Shown: piece by piece, positions 1 through 5,756 of the stretch
How positions within the stretch are numbered: the stretch's first letter is position 1
How the letters are laid out: each line of letters opens with the position of its first letter
Position numbers and translations under genes: made by a program
Notes under the pieces: model-generated
Databases searched by the model: none
The model's input: the letters and a program-made list of their open reading frames with translations, nothing else
What the model was told of the DNA's origin: nothing
Assembly: GCA_946477505.1 (NCBI GenBank)
Contig: CAMKYP010000248.1
Span: 1 to 6,123 of the forward strand
Direction of reading: 5' to 3'
DNA length: 6,123 bases
Origin: an uncultured Dechloromonas sp.
GTDB lineage: Bacteria > Pseudomonadota > Gammaproteobacteria > Burkholderiales > Rhodocyclaceae

Positions 1-252
1 CTGGAGGCCTGCGCCGTTGCGCACGGCAGCCTGTCGGTGGTGGTTGATGCCGGCCAGCCGCAATTCGGACAGGGCGCCGACATCCAGGTCAAGCAGGATA
101 ACGGCAGCCTGATGAACGTCAAGGCCGGCGCCAACCTGGCGGACGTGGTCAAGGCATTGAACGCACTGGGTGCCAATCCGCTCGACCTGCTCGCCATCCT
201 GCAGGCCATGAAGGCCGCCGGAGCGCTGCGCGCCGATCTCGAAATCATCTGA
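1..252 (+). CDS. flgI: Flagellar P-ring protein FlgI, C-terminal fragment (5' end outside window)
   Basis: FlgI is exported to the periplasm by the Sec pathway and polymerises into the P-ring, the bushing around the rod in the peptidoglycan layer. The reading frame is open from base 1 and ends at TGA 250-252, giving 83 residues; the first in-window ATG (37) is internal. Family hallmarks seen are CAVAHGSLSV near the left edge, GSLMNVKAGANL, and the terminal block VKALNALGANP, ILQAMKAAGALRADLEII, which matches the conserved FlgI end. From memory of the enteric protein, the loop between the CAVAHG segment and the DIQV strand is about a dozen residues shorter here (it lacks the VSQP and QTVVTP pieces), and the second cysteine of the known FlgI disulfide is alanine. 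It lies 8 bp upstream of flgJ in the same orientation, the usual flgI-flgJ order. Identification is firm; the fragment shows nothing of the signal peptide. Confidence 0.95.
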   Translation: MEACAVAHGSLSVVVDAGQPQFGQGADIQVKQDNGSLMNVKAGANLADVVKALNALGANPLDLLAILQAMKAAGALRADLEII

Positions 253-260
253 CCCCGACG

Positions 261-1226
261 ATGTCGATGAAAATACAGAACACGCCCAATCGGGCGGCTT
301 TCGACGTCCAGTCGGCGCAGGATTTGCGCAGCCAGTTCGCCAAGAATCCGCAGGAAGGGCTCAAGGCGGCTGCGCAGCAATTTGAGACCATGTTCCTGCA
401 AATGGTCATGAAGAGCATGCGCGATACCGTGCCGGACGACGGCATGCTCAACAGCGAGCAATCGAAGTTCTACACCAGCCTGCTTGACCAGCAGATGGCG
501 CAGAACCTTTCGTCCAACGGAAAAGGCGTCGGATTCGCCAAGTTGATCGAACAGCAGCTGGGGCGCACGATGGTCGGCAATGCCTCGGAAGCCAATGCCC
601 AGGGGGCGGCAAACGCTGCCGCCGGCGACTTGCCGCTTGCCGCTTCCGATGGCCGCCACCTGCAATACAAGACCATTCTCGGCAATCTGCCGACCTCTGC
701 TGCTTATCCGCGCGCCGACGCGACGGCAGCGCCGGCCATTGCGCTTGATACACCCGCCAGTTCGAAGGAATTCGTCAATCGGGTCTGGCCGCACGCCGTT
801 GAAGCTTCGCGCTCGACCGGCGTTCCACCACAGTTCCTGGTTGCCCATTCGGCGCTGGAAAGCGGTTGGGGGCGCTCGGAAATACGTCGTGCCGACGGTT
901 CCCCCAGCTACAACCTGTTCGGCATCAAGGCTGGCAAGAGCTGGGCTGGCGCAACGGCGGACGCGACGACGACGGAGTACGTCAATGGCCAGCCGCAGCA
1001 GTCGGTCGAGCGCTTTCGGGCTTACGGCTCGTACGAGGAGGCTTTCCGCGATTACGCCAACCTGTTGCGCAATAACGCACGCTTCGGTGCGGTGATCGGA
1101 TCACAGGATGGCACGGAGTTTGCGAAACGTTTGCAGCAGGCTGGCTATGCCACCGATCCGATGTATGCCGACAAGCTGTCGCGCATCATCAACGGCCCCG
1201 CGTTGCGGCAGGCATTGATCGGTTGA
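261..1226 (+). CDS. flgJ: Flagellar rod-capping protein and peptidoglycan hydrolase FlgJ
   Basis: FlgJ caps the growing rod and hydrolyses peptidoglycan so the rod can cross the wall; it is exported by the flagellar type III system. The 321 residues are close to the enteric length (about 316). Residues about 30-100 are the rod-cap domain, with FETMFLQMVMKSMR, YTSLLDQQMAQ and GKGVGFAKLIEQQL. Residues about 101-165 are an Ala/Pro-rich linker. Residues about 168-320 are a glucosaminidase (GH73-type) domain: HSALESGWG carries the presumed catalytic Glu200, followed by YNLFGIK (217-223), TTEY with Glu239 as the likely second acidic residue, RFRAYGSYEEAFRDYANLL and QAGYATDP. No signal peptide is seen, as expected for this export route. 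The start at 261 has no clear Shine-Dalgarno; ATG 267 is an equally plausible start two codons later, and translation is probably coupled to flgI, which stops 8 bp upstream. Both catalytic motifs look intact. Confidence 0.97.
   Translation: MSMKIQNTPNRAAFDVQSAQDLRSQFAKNPQEGLKAAAQQFETMFLQMVMKSMRDTVPDDGMLNSEQSKFYTSLLDQQMAQNLSSNGKGVGFAKLIEQQLGRTMVGNASEANAQGAANAAAGDLPLAASDGRHLQYKTILGNLPTSAAYPRADATAAPAIALDTPASSKEFVNRVWPHAVEASRSTGVPPQFLVAHSALESGWGRSEIRRADGSPSYNLFGIKAGKSWAGATADATTTEYVNGQPQQSVERFRAYGSYEEAFRDYANLLRNNARFGAVIGSQDGTEFAKRLQQAGYATDPMYADKLSRIINGPALRQALIG
1109..1123 (+). promoter_or_regulatory. Sigma-54-like sequence inside flgJ (tentative)
   Basis: The sequence TGGCACG-N4-TTGC fits the sigma-54 consensus at every fixed position of the core, with GG (1110-1111) and GC (1122-1123) separated by exactly 10 bp; only the weakly conserved base after TTGC (G, not A/T) deviates. 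A start would be expected near 1134, about 145 bp upstream of flgK. The bases also encode DGTEFAK in the conserved FlgJ hydrolase domain, so the match may be accidental. No enhancer-binding site was recognised. Confidence 0.3.
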
Positions 1227-1234
1227 TGGCCGCC

Positions 1235-1261
1235 TAAACTTTACGGTGGTTTGGCCGTTAA
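1235..1261 (+). promoter_or_regulatory. Sigma-28 (FliA) promoter for flgKL
   Basis: TAAACTTT (1235-1242), an 11-bp spacer, and GCCGTTAA (1254-1261) match the classic flagellar sigma-28 consensus TAAAGTTT-N11-GCCGATAA at 14 of 16 positions with the exact spacer. It fills the only sizeable gap in the cluster, directly before flgK, which is where enteric flgKL has its late-class promoter. The start should fall about 6-8 nt after the -10, near 1267-1269, leaving a leader of only about 8-13 nt. The call is strong on sequence and position; it is not experimentally shown here. Confidence 0.88.
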
Positions 1262-1268
1262 CCTCTTA

Positions 1269-1275
1269 GAGGTGA
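1269..1275 (+). promoter_or_regulatory. Ribosome binding site of flgK
   Basis: GAGGTGA is a seven-base complement to the 16S rRNA anti-Shine-Dalgarno. The end of its AGG core (1272) is 4 nt from ATG 1277 and 7 nt from the adjacent ATG 1280, so spacing favours the second ATG. The site also forms the right arm of the 11-base inverted repeat CCTCT-T-AGAGG (1262-1272), and may sit at the very 5' end of the sigma-28 transcript. Confidence 0.75.
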
Positions 1276-1276
1276 C

Positions 1277-3268
1277 ATGATGGGTACAGGAATTTTCAGC
1301 ATCGGCGTCAGTGGTATCGCAGCAGCACAAGCGGGCTTGCTGACCGTCGAGCACAACGTAGTTAACGCGAATACACCGGGCTATAGCCGTCAGGTAACGA
1401 CGCAGGCGACCAATATCGCGGTCAATACCGGTGCTGGCGCCATGGGGCAGGGGGTTCATGTCCAGACCATCAAGCGGATGTACGACAGCTACGTCAATTC
1501 GCAGGTGAATACCGCCCAGACCCAGGTCAGCCAGCTGGATGCCTTCTATAGCGAAATCAGCCAGATCGACAACTTGCTGGCCGATCCCAATGCCGGTCTT
1601 TCGCCCGCGCTCCAGAGCTTTTTTACCGGCGTGCAGCAGGTTGCCTCGAATCCGTCGCTCTTGCCGGCCAGGCAGTCGATGATCAGCAGCGCGCAGACCC
1701 TGGTGACCCGTTTTCAGGACATCCAGAGCCGAATCAGCGAAATTGCCGACGAGGTCAATGGCCGTATCACGGACGCTGTCAGCGAAATCAATGCGTATGC
1801 AGTCCAGATCGCCGACGTGAATCAGCGGATCGTGGTTGCCGAAGCTGCCTATCAACAACCGGCCAACGATCTGCTCGATCAGCGCGATCAACTGGTCAGC
1901 GAGCTCAACAAGCGAATCCGGGTGCAGACGAGCACCAATTCCAATGGCAGCTACAACGTTTATATCGGTAACGGCCAGCAACTGGTTGTTGGCTCGCAGG
2001 TAATGCAACTGACCGCCACTGCTTCGACCTCCGACCCGTCGAAGATCGTTGTCGGCCTGAAGACCAACAGCGGGACTCTCCAGATGCCGGATTCGCTGAT
2101 TGTTGGCGGGCAATTGGGCGGGTTGGTCGATTTTCGCAATCGCTCCCTGGACTCGGTGGCTAACGATTTGGGACGCATTGCCGCCTCCGTGGCGCTCACT
2201 TTCAACGCCCAGCACGCGCTTGGGCAGGATCTGCAGGGCAATATTTCGGGCGGTGTTGGGTTCGTTGGCAATTTCTTCTTCGTACCTTCTCCCATGGTTT
2301 TGCCGAATGCCGGCAACACCGGTAGCGGAAGCGTATCGGCCAGTCTTGCCGCGCCGAGCAATTCCGGGAACTTCTATACCAATCTGACCAACAGCAATTA
2401 TCAGGTCACCTTCGGTGCCGCCGGTGCCTACACCATCACCCGCCTGAGCGATCAGCAAACGGTGGGGAGCGGCAGCGGTGCCGGCTCGGTCACGGTTGAT
2501 GGCGTAGCGATCACCATCGGTGCGGTCGGCAATAGCGGCGATACCTTCGTGATTAAGCCTGTCGCCGATGCGGCGATGACGATCAGCGTCGACGGCCGGA
2601 TTGCCGCCGACCCGCGTCTGATTGCCGCCGCCGCCCCTGTCCGCACCACCCCGAACCAGACCAATACCGGTTCGATGACCATATCGCAAGGCAGCGTCAC
2701 AACCGGTTACAGCACGGCGGGATTGCCTGCCACGCTGAGTGCGACGGCGACCACGCTCAATGGCGTTCCGGGGACATGGACGGCCGTCTACTCGGACGGC
2801 ACGAGTTCGGCGCCGAGCTCCGGCAACGTACCGTTGACTGCCGGCACGGCGACCTTGGCGAAGATCACTTTCAACGGCATGAGCTTTGATATCAAAGGAA
2901 GCCCTGCCGCCGGCGATCAGTTCACGGTGCAACGGAATACGGCAGGTGTTCAGGATGGCCGGAATGCGGTGCTGTTTGCCAAGCTGCAGACTCAGAACAC
3001 CGTCTCCGGTGGCACGGCAACCTTCCAGGCGGCCTTTTCCAGCCTGGTGGCCGACAACGGCATCATGACCCGGGAAACCAAGGTCAAGATGGACGCACAG
3101 GGGGCTGTGCTCAAGCAGGCGCAATCGGCGCGCGAAGCACTGTCCGGAGTCAATCTGGATGAAGAGGCGGCTGAAATGCTGAAGTTTCAGCGTGCCTACC
3201 AAGCATCTTCCAAGATACTGGAGATTGGCAATCAGCTGTTCGATACCATCCTGTCGCTGGGCAGATAA
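1277..3268 (+). CDS. flgK: Flagellar hook-filament junction protein FlgK (HAP1)
   Basis: FlgK is the first junction protein between hook and filament, secreted through the flagellar type III gate, normally with the chaperone FlgN. The N-terminal D0/D1 segment (about residues 5-40: GIFSIGVSGI, NVVNANTPGYSRQ) and the C-terminal segment (about 625-660: VNLDEEAAEMLKFQRAYQAS, ending LFDTILSLGR) are the conserved coiled-coil halves. GGQLGGLVDFRNRSLD (277-292) and a FNAQH-type segment (309-313) are further FlgK hallmarks. At 663 residues it is well above the enteric length (about 547); the excess lies in residues about 335-560, a Gly/Ser/Thr-rich, beta-strand-like region with two similar modules ending GDTFVI (421-426) and GDQFTV (546-551). 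Two ATGs stand in tandem; 1280 gives better ribosome-site spacing and a MGTGIF start. It is preceded by a sigma-28 promoter and followed 11 bp later by flgL. No frame disruption is visible. Confidence 0.97.
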   Translation: MMGTGIFSIGVSGIAAAQAGLLTVEHNVVNANTPGYSRQVTTQATNIAVNTGAGAMGQGVHVQTIKRMYDSYVNSQVNTAQTQVSQLDAFYSEISQIDNLLADPNAGLSPALQSFFTGVQQVASNPSLLPARQSMISSAQTLVTRFQDIQSRISEIADEVNGRITDAVSEINAYAVQIADVNQRIVVAEAAYQQPANDLLDQRDQLVSELNKRIRVQTSTNSNGSYNVYIGNGQQLVVGSQVMQLTATASTSDPSKIVVGLKTNSGTLQMPDSLIVGGQLGGLVDFRNRSLDSVANDLGRIAASVALTFNAQHALGQDLQGNISGGVGFVGNFFFVPSPMVLPNAGNTGSGSVSASLAAPSNSGNFYTNLTNSNYQVTFGAAGAYTITRLSDQQTVGSGSGAGSVTVDGVAITIGAVGNSGDTFVIKPVADAAMTISVDGRIAADPRLIAAAAPVRTTPNQTNTGSMTISQGSVTTGYSTAGLPATLSATATTLNGVPGTWTAVYSDGTSSAPSSGNVPLTAGTATLAKITFNGMSFDIKGSPAAGDQFTVQRNTAGVQDGRNAVLFAKLQTQNTVSGGTATFQAAFSSLVADNGIMTRETKVKMDAQGAVLKQAQSAREALSGVNLDEEAAEMLKFQRAYQASSKILEIGNQLFDTILSLGR

Positions 3269-3272
3269 GGAG
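3266..3272 (+). promoter_or_regulatory. Ribosome binding site of flgL overlapping the flgK stop
   Basis: TAAGGAG contains the TAA stop codon of flgK and a strong Shine-Dalgarno core, 7 nt before ATG 3280. It fixes the flgL start and means ribosomes finishing flgK end directly on the flgL initiation site, which should help keep FlgK and FlgL in similar amounts. Confidence 0.85.
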
Positions 3273-3279
3273 AAAATTC

Positions 3280-4239
3280 ATGCGCGTCAGTACATCAATG
3301 ATTTTCACCAGCGGCAAGCAGGGTATCCAGGACCGGCAATTCGATCTATACAAGACCCAGAACCAGCTATCCACGGGGCGTCGCGTGTTGACGCCGGCCG
3401 ATGACCCGATTGCGGCCTCGGAAGCGCTCAAGGTAGAGCAGTCCAAGGGCGTTACTGCCCAGATGCTCGACAACCAGAACACGGCGCTGTCTTCCCTGAC
3501 CTTCCTGGAGGGAACGCTGAGCAGCGTGAACAACGAACTCGACGCAATCTTTGCGCGGGCAAGCGATGCGGGCAATCCGACCTACAGCGCTTCGGATCGC
3601 GGCATGCTCGCCGCCGAGTTGAAAAAGCGCATGCAGAATCTGGTCGGCCTGGCCAATACGCAGGATGGTACCGGCCTGTATGTCTTTGCCGGCTTCAAGT
3701 CGACGACACAGCCTTTCCAGAACAACGTGGGCGCGACCCAACCCTACGCACTGGGCGGTGGGACCTTGGTCAATTACAACGGTGATGCAGGGCAACAATC
3801 GTTGCTGGTTTCCCAGTCTGCCGAAATGCCGATCAGCGAGAACGGCCTTGATGTGTTCATGCGCGTCAAGGATGCATCGGGCAATATCGTCGGCCGAAGC
3901 GTCTTCGACAGCTTGCAGAACATGATCGACATCCTCGATCCGACCAGCGGCGTTCCCTATACGGCTGGCGCTTACAACCAGGCGCTTGGCGACCTGCGTT
4001 CGGCCATTTCTCACGTGGCCAATGTGCGCGCGACAGTTGGGGCGCGCCAGAATGCGCTGGAGACCTTGATCGAGGGTAGCAAGGACCGCGACCTGCAGTA
4101 CACCCAGCGTCTTTCCGATCTGCAGGACCTCGATTACACCGAGGCCCTTTCTCGCTTCGCGAACTACAAGGTGCAGCTTGAAGCGGCGCAAACGACGTTC
4201 AAGGAAATCAGCCAGTTGAGCTTGTTCAATATCCTATGA
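3280..4239 (+). CDS. flgL: Flagellar hook-filament junction protein FlgL (HAP3)
   Basis: FlgL is the second junction protein, sitting between FlgK and the first flagellin; it is exported by the flagellar type III system. Its 319 residues match the usual length (about 317 in enterics). The N-terminus carries the flagellin-like helix MRVSTSMIFTSG and the signature STGRRVLTPADDPIAAS (31-47). The C-terminal helix has DLQDLDYTEALSRFANYK and ends TFKEISQLSLFNIL, typical of the family. The centre has the usual variable domain (LYVFAGFKS, then a NYNGDAGQQ segment). The start is set by the strong ribosome site 7 nt upstream. The stop TGA (4237-4239) overlaps the ATG of the next gene. It shares the flgK transcript. 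The absence of a signal peptide is normal. Nothing is missing or broken. Confidence 0.97.
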   Translation: MRVSTSMIFTSGKQGIQDRQFDLYKTQNQLSTGRRVLTPADDPIAASEALKVEQSKGVTAQMLDNQNTALSSLTFLEGTLSSVNNELDAIFARASDAGNPTYSASDRGMLAAELKKRMQNLVGLANTQDGTGLYVFAGFKSTTQPFQNNVGATQPYALGGGTLVNYNGDAGQQSLLVSQSAEMPISENGLDVFMRVKDASGNIVGRSVFDSLQNMIDILDPTSGVPYTAGAYNQALGDLRSAISHVANVRATVGARQNALETLIEGSKDRDLQYTQRLSDLQDLDYTEALSRFANYKVQLEAAQTTFKEISQLSLFNIL

Positions 4240-4694
4240 AAAAAAGCGTTTTAACGTGGCTGCTCGTTTGTGTCACGCTGTCCGGGTGCACCAATACCGG
4301 TCGAACGGGCGGCTCGCCGCTGATTCCCGATCAGGCGATTCGCCTGACCGCGCATACCTCGGTATCGCTGACGACGCTGTTGGTTGGTGCGGCAGTCTAT
4401 GCCTACTACGACCCGTTGGCTCCGAACTGGGAAATCGAGGAGGCGCGGTTGGATGACGAAACCTACCGGTTCTCGATGAAGATGAAGCGTTACCATACCG
4501 GCGGTTCGGGTGAGTCGATGCAGATACTCAAGCGCCGGGCCAATCAGATACAACGCGACCAGGGGTTTGGCGGCTACCAGATTCTCGAATACAGCGAAGG
4601 TATCGATTCGCAGACTATCGGTGCCCGGCGCGTGGCCGAAGGAACGATCAAGCTGGTCAGGCCCCAGCAGGCCGACTCGTTCATGCTGAACTGA
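4236..4694 (+). CDS. Putative outer-membrane lipoprotein of unknown function, coupled to flgL
   Basis: I do not recognise a named family. The 152 residues begin with a lipoprotein signal: MKKS, a hydrophobic core, and the lipobox LSGC with Cys18 as the predicted lipidated residue. The +2 residue is Thr, not Asp, so the Lol sorting rule suggests the outer membrane. Residues about 42-57 form a second hydrophobic stretch (SLTTLLVGAAVYAYY). Residues about 64-141 look like a small alpha/beta domain: a strand region WEIEEARLDDETYRFSMKMK, a basic helix around ILKRRANQIQRDQG, then strands GYQILEYSEGI and ARRVAEGTIKLV. The helix with RRA and the strand after it faintly recall the CC0125/CC1285-type lipoprotein pattern, which is only a guess. 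ATG overlaps the flgL TGA (ATGA); there is no good ribosome site, so translation is probably coupled, and expression late. Codons 2-3 lie in an A7 run (4239-4245). Confidence 0.85.
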   Translation: MKKSVLTWLLVCVTLSGCTNTGRTGGSPLIPDQAIRLTAHTSVSLTTLLVGAAVYAYYDPLAPNWEIEEARLDDETYRFSMKMKRYHTGGSGESMQILKRRANQIQRDQGFGGYQILEYSEGIDSQTIGARRVAEGTIKLVRPQQADSFMLN

Positions 4695-4697
4695 GCG

Positions 4698-5483
4698 TTA
4701 CGGTCTGCCGGGAACCATAACTCCGAGCATCGATTCGAGTCCGACCAGGAAAATATCCTGGAACGGCGAGGCCAGGTAATTCAGGCTGATGGCCAGGATC
4801 AGGAATCCCCCGATCAATGTGAGGGGGAAGCCCAGTGCGAAAAGATTCAGCTGCGGCGCGGCGCGCGTCAATACGGCCAGCGCGACGTTGGTGATCATCA
4901 GTGCTGCCATGATCGGCAGGGACAGCAGTAGTCCGGCGGAAAATATCTTGCTGCCGAGTTCGGCGATGTTCAGCCAGGAGCCCGCACCGACCGGCATGCC
5001 GCTGATCGGAATGGCCGAAAAGCTTTGGGCCAGGGTTGCGAGATAGAGCAAATGGCCGTTTATCGACAGGAAGAGCAGCAGGGCAACCAGGTTCAGGAAT
5101 TCCGAGATGACGGGTGTTTGTGATGCGCTCAATGGATCATAAAAGGTAGCAAATCCAAGCCCCATCTGGTTTCCGATGAACTCACCCGCGAATAGAAACG
5201 CGGTAAAGACAATCTTGGCGGCGAAGCCCATGCCAATGCCAATCATCATTTGCTGCGCTATGATCCACAGCCCGGCCAGCGAAGCGGGCTGTACCTCCGG
5301 CATCGGTGGCAAACCGGGGGCGAGGGCCGTGGCAATGGCAATGCCGATGGTCAGCCGGATGCGTTTGGGCACGCCGGCTGTACTCCACAATGGGGCCGTC
5401 GCGATGAATCCCAGGATGCGGCTCAGTGGAAAGATGAAGGCGACGATCCAGGCATCGATCTGGGCGGAGCCAACGCTGATCAT
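4698..5483 (-). CDS. fliR: Flagellar type III export gate protein FliR
   Basis: FliR is a polytopic inner-membrane subunit of the FliP5-FliQ4-FliR1 export gate that passes rod, hook and filament subunits. It has 261 residues, the normal length. Hydrophobic segments lie at about 10-32, 42-57, 70-98, 126-152, 178-205 and 215-238. Conserved features include PLSRILGFI near the N-terminus, GLGFATFYDP (108-117), and RAAPQLNLFALGFPL (207-221), a clear FliR signature. The start ATG lies 3 bp after the fliQ stop with no clear ribosome site, so translation is probably coupled. It is the last gene of this group in the window: it faces the lipoprotein gene with 3 bp between stop codons, and flhB does not follow it. 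It appears intact. Confidence 0.97.
   Translation of the reverse strand: MISVGSAQIDAWIVAFIFPLSRILGFIATAPLWSTAGVPKRIRLTIGIAIATALAPGLPPMPEVQPASLAGLWIIAQQMMIGIGMGFAAKIVFTAFLFAGEFIGNQMGLGFATFYDPLSASQTPVISEFLNLVALLLFLSINGHLLYLATLAQSFSAIPISGMPVGAGSWLNIAELGSKIFSAGLLLSLPIMAALMITNVALAVLTRAAPQLNLFALGFPLTLIGGFLILAISLNYLASPFQDIFLVGLESMLGVMVPGRP
4745..4761. other. Small perfect hairpin near the 3' end of fliR
   Basis: CCAGGA-AAATA-TCCTGG is a six-base-pair perfect stem with a five-base loop, about 50 bp inside fliR from the convergent stop codons. No T-run follows on either strand, so it is not a standard intrinsic terminator. It could fold in either the fliR mRNA or a read-through flgL transcript. It may be chance within the FQDIFL coding segment. 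Confidence 0.35.
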
Positions 5484-5486
5484 GGG

Positions 5487-5756
5487 TTAGCCGATAAGTT
5501 GCGGAATGCTGCCGAACAGGCGCTGGATGTAGTCGATCAGATACTGCAGCATCCACGGGCCGGTCAGCAGCAAGACAACAAACATGGCGACCAGCTTGGG
5601 AACGAATTGCAAGGTCGATTCGTTCAACTGCGTCGCAGCCTGGAAGATACTGATGATCAGGCCGACGACCAGGGCGGTGACGAGCAGCGGTGCCGATATC
5701 AGCAGGGTTACCTCGATCGCCTGGCGGCCGATCTCCATGACGGTTCCCGGCGTCAT
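5487..5756 (-). CDS. fliQ: Flagellar type III export gate protein FliQ
   Basis: FliQ is the small inner-membrane subunit of the FliPQR export gate. At 89 residues it has exactly the enteric length. It starts MTPGTVMEIG, has two hydrophobic hairpin helices at about 14-38 and 52-76, and carries the conserved cytoplasmic-loop motif QAATQLNESTLQFVPK (39-54) and GPWM (66-69); the end PQLIG is also typical. Its ATG overlaps the fliP stop as ATGA (5753-5756), and fliR begins 3 bp after its TAA, so the three gate genes form a tightly packed, probably translationally coupled unit. No strong ribosome site is seen upstream. The gene is intact. Confidence 0.97.
   Translation of the reverse strand: MTPGTVMEIGRQAIEVTLLISAPLLVTALVVGLIISIFQAATQLNESTLQFVPKLVAMFVVLLLTGPWMLQYLIDYIQRLFGSIPQLIG

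Noticed and set aside
1228..1256. Possible stem-loop around the flgJ-flgK gap (CCGCC pairing with GGTGG)
   Set aside because: Short, with a G-T pair and no T-run after it. The sequence is better explained as the sigma-28 promoter.
2798..2811. A second GGCAC motif with GG-N10-GC spacing inside flgK
   Set aside because: The -12 element reads CGGC, not TTGC, and lacks the T before GGCAC, so it is a poor sigma-54 match.
1241..3202. A 653-codon open frame on the minus strand, antisense to nearly all of flgK
   Set aside because: It is the shadow of a GC-rich gene with few stops on the opposite strand. The translation is rich in Arg, Gly, His and Asp, shows no recognisable domain, and flgK on the other strand is unmistakable.
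3367..4191. A 274-codon minus-strand frame opposite flgL
   Set aside because: Same shadow effect; no family resemblance, no ribosome site, and it is fully contained in a clear flgL.
4239..4245. A7 run at the lipoprotein start as a possible phase-variation or frameshift tract
   Set aside because: It is simply AAA-AAA lysine codons of the signal peptide next to the ATG. Seven As alone is weak evidence for slippage.
1424..4301. The 9-mer AATACCGGT occurring three times (1424, 2663, 4293), two copies sharing 11 bases
   Set aside because: A few repeated 9-mers are expected by chance in 6 kb. The copies lie in unrelated codons without regular spacing or symmetry.
4992..5001. Ten-base perfect palindrome CGGCATGCCG inside fliR
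   Set aside because: A single short palindrome within codons for SGMPV, with no partner site or promoter nearby.
5490..5497. A perfect sigma-28 -10 sequence (GCCGATAA) on the plus strand at the fliQ end
   Set aside because: The bases 11 bp upstream (CAACGCTG) match only 4 of 8 of the -35 consensus, and the sequence is fixed by the conserved FliQ ending LIG-stop.
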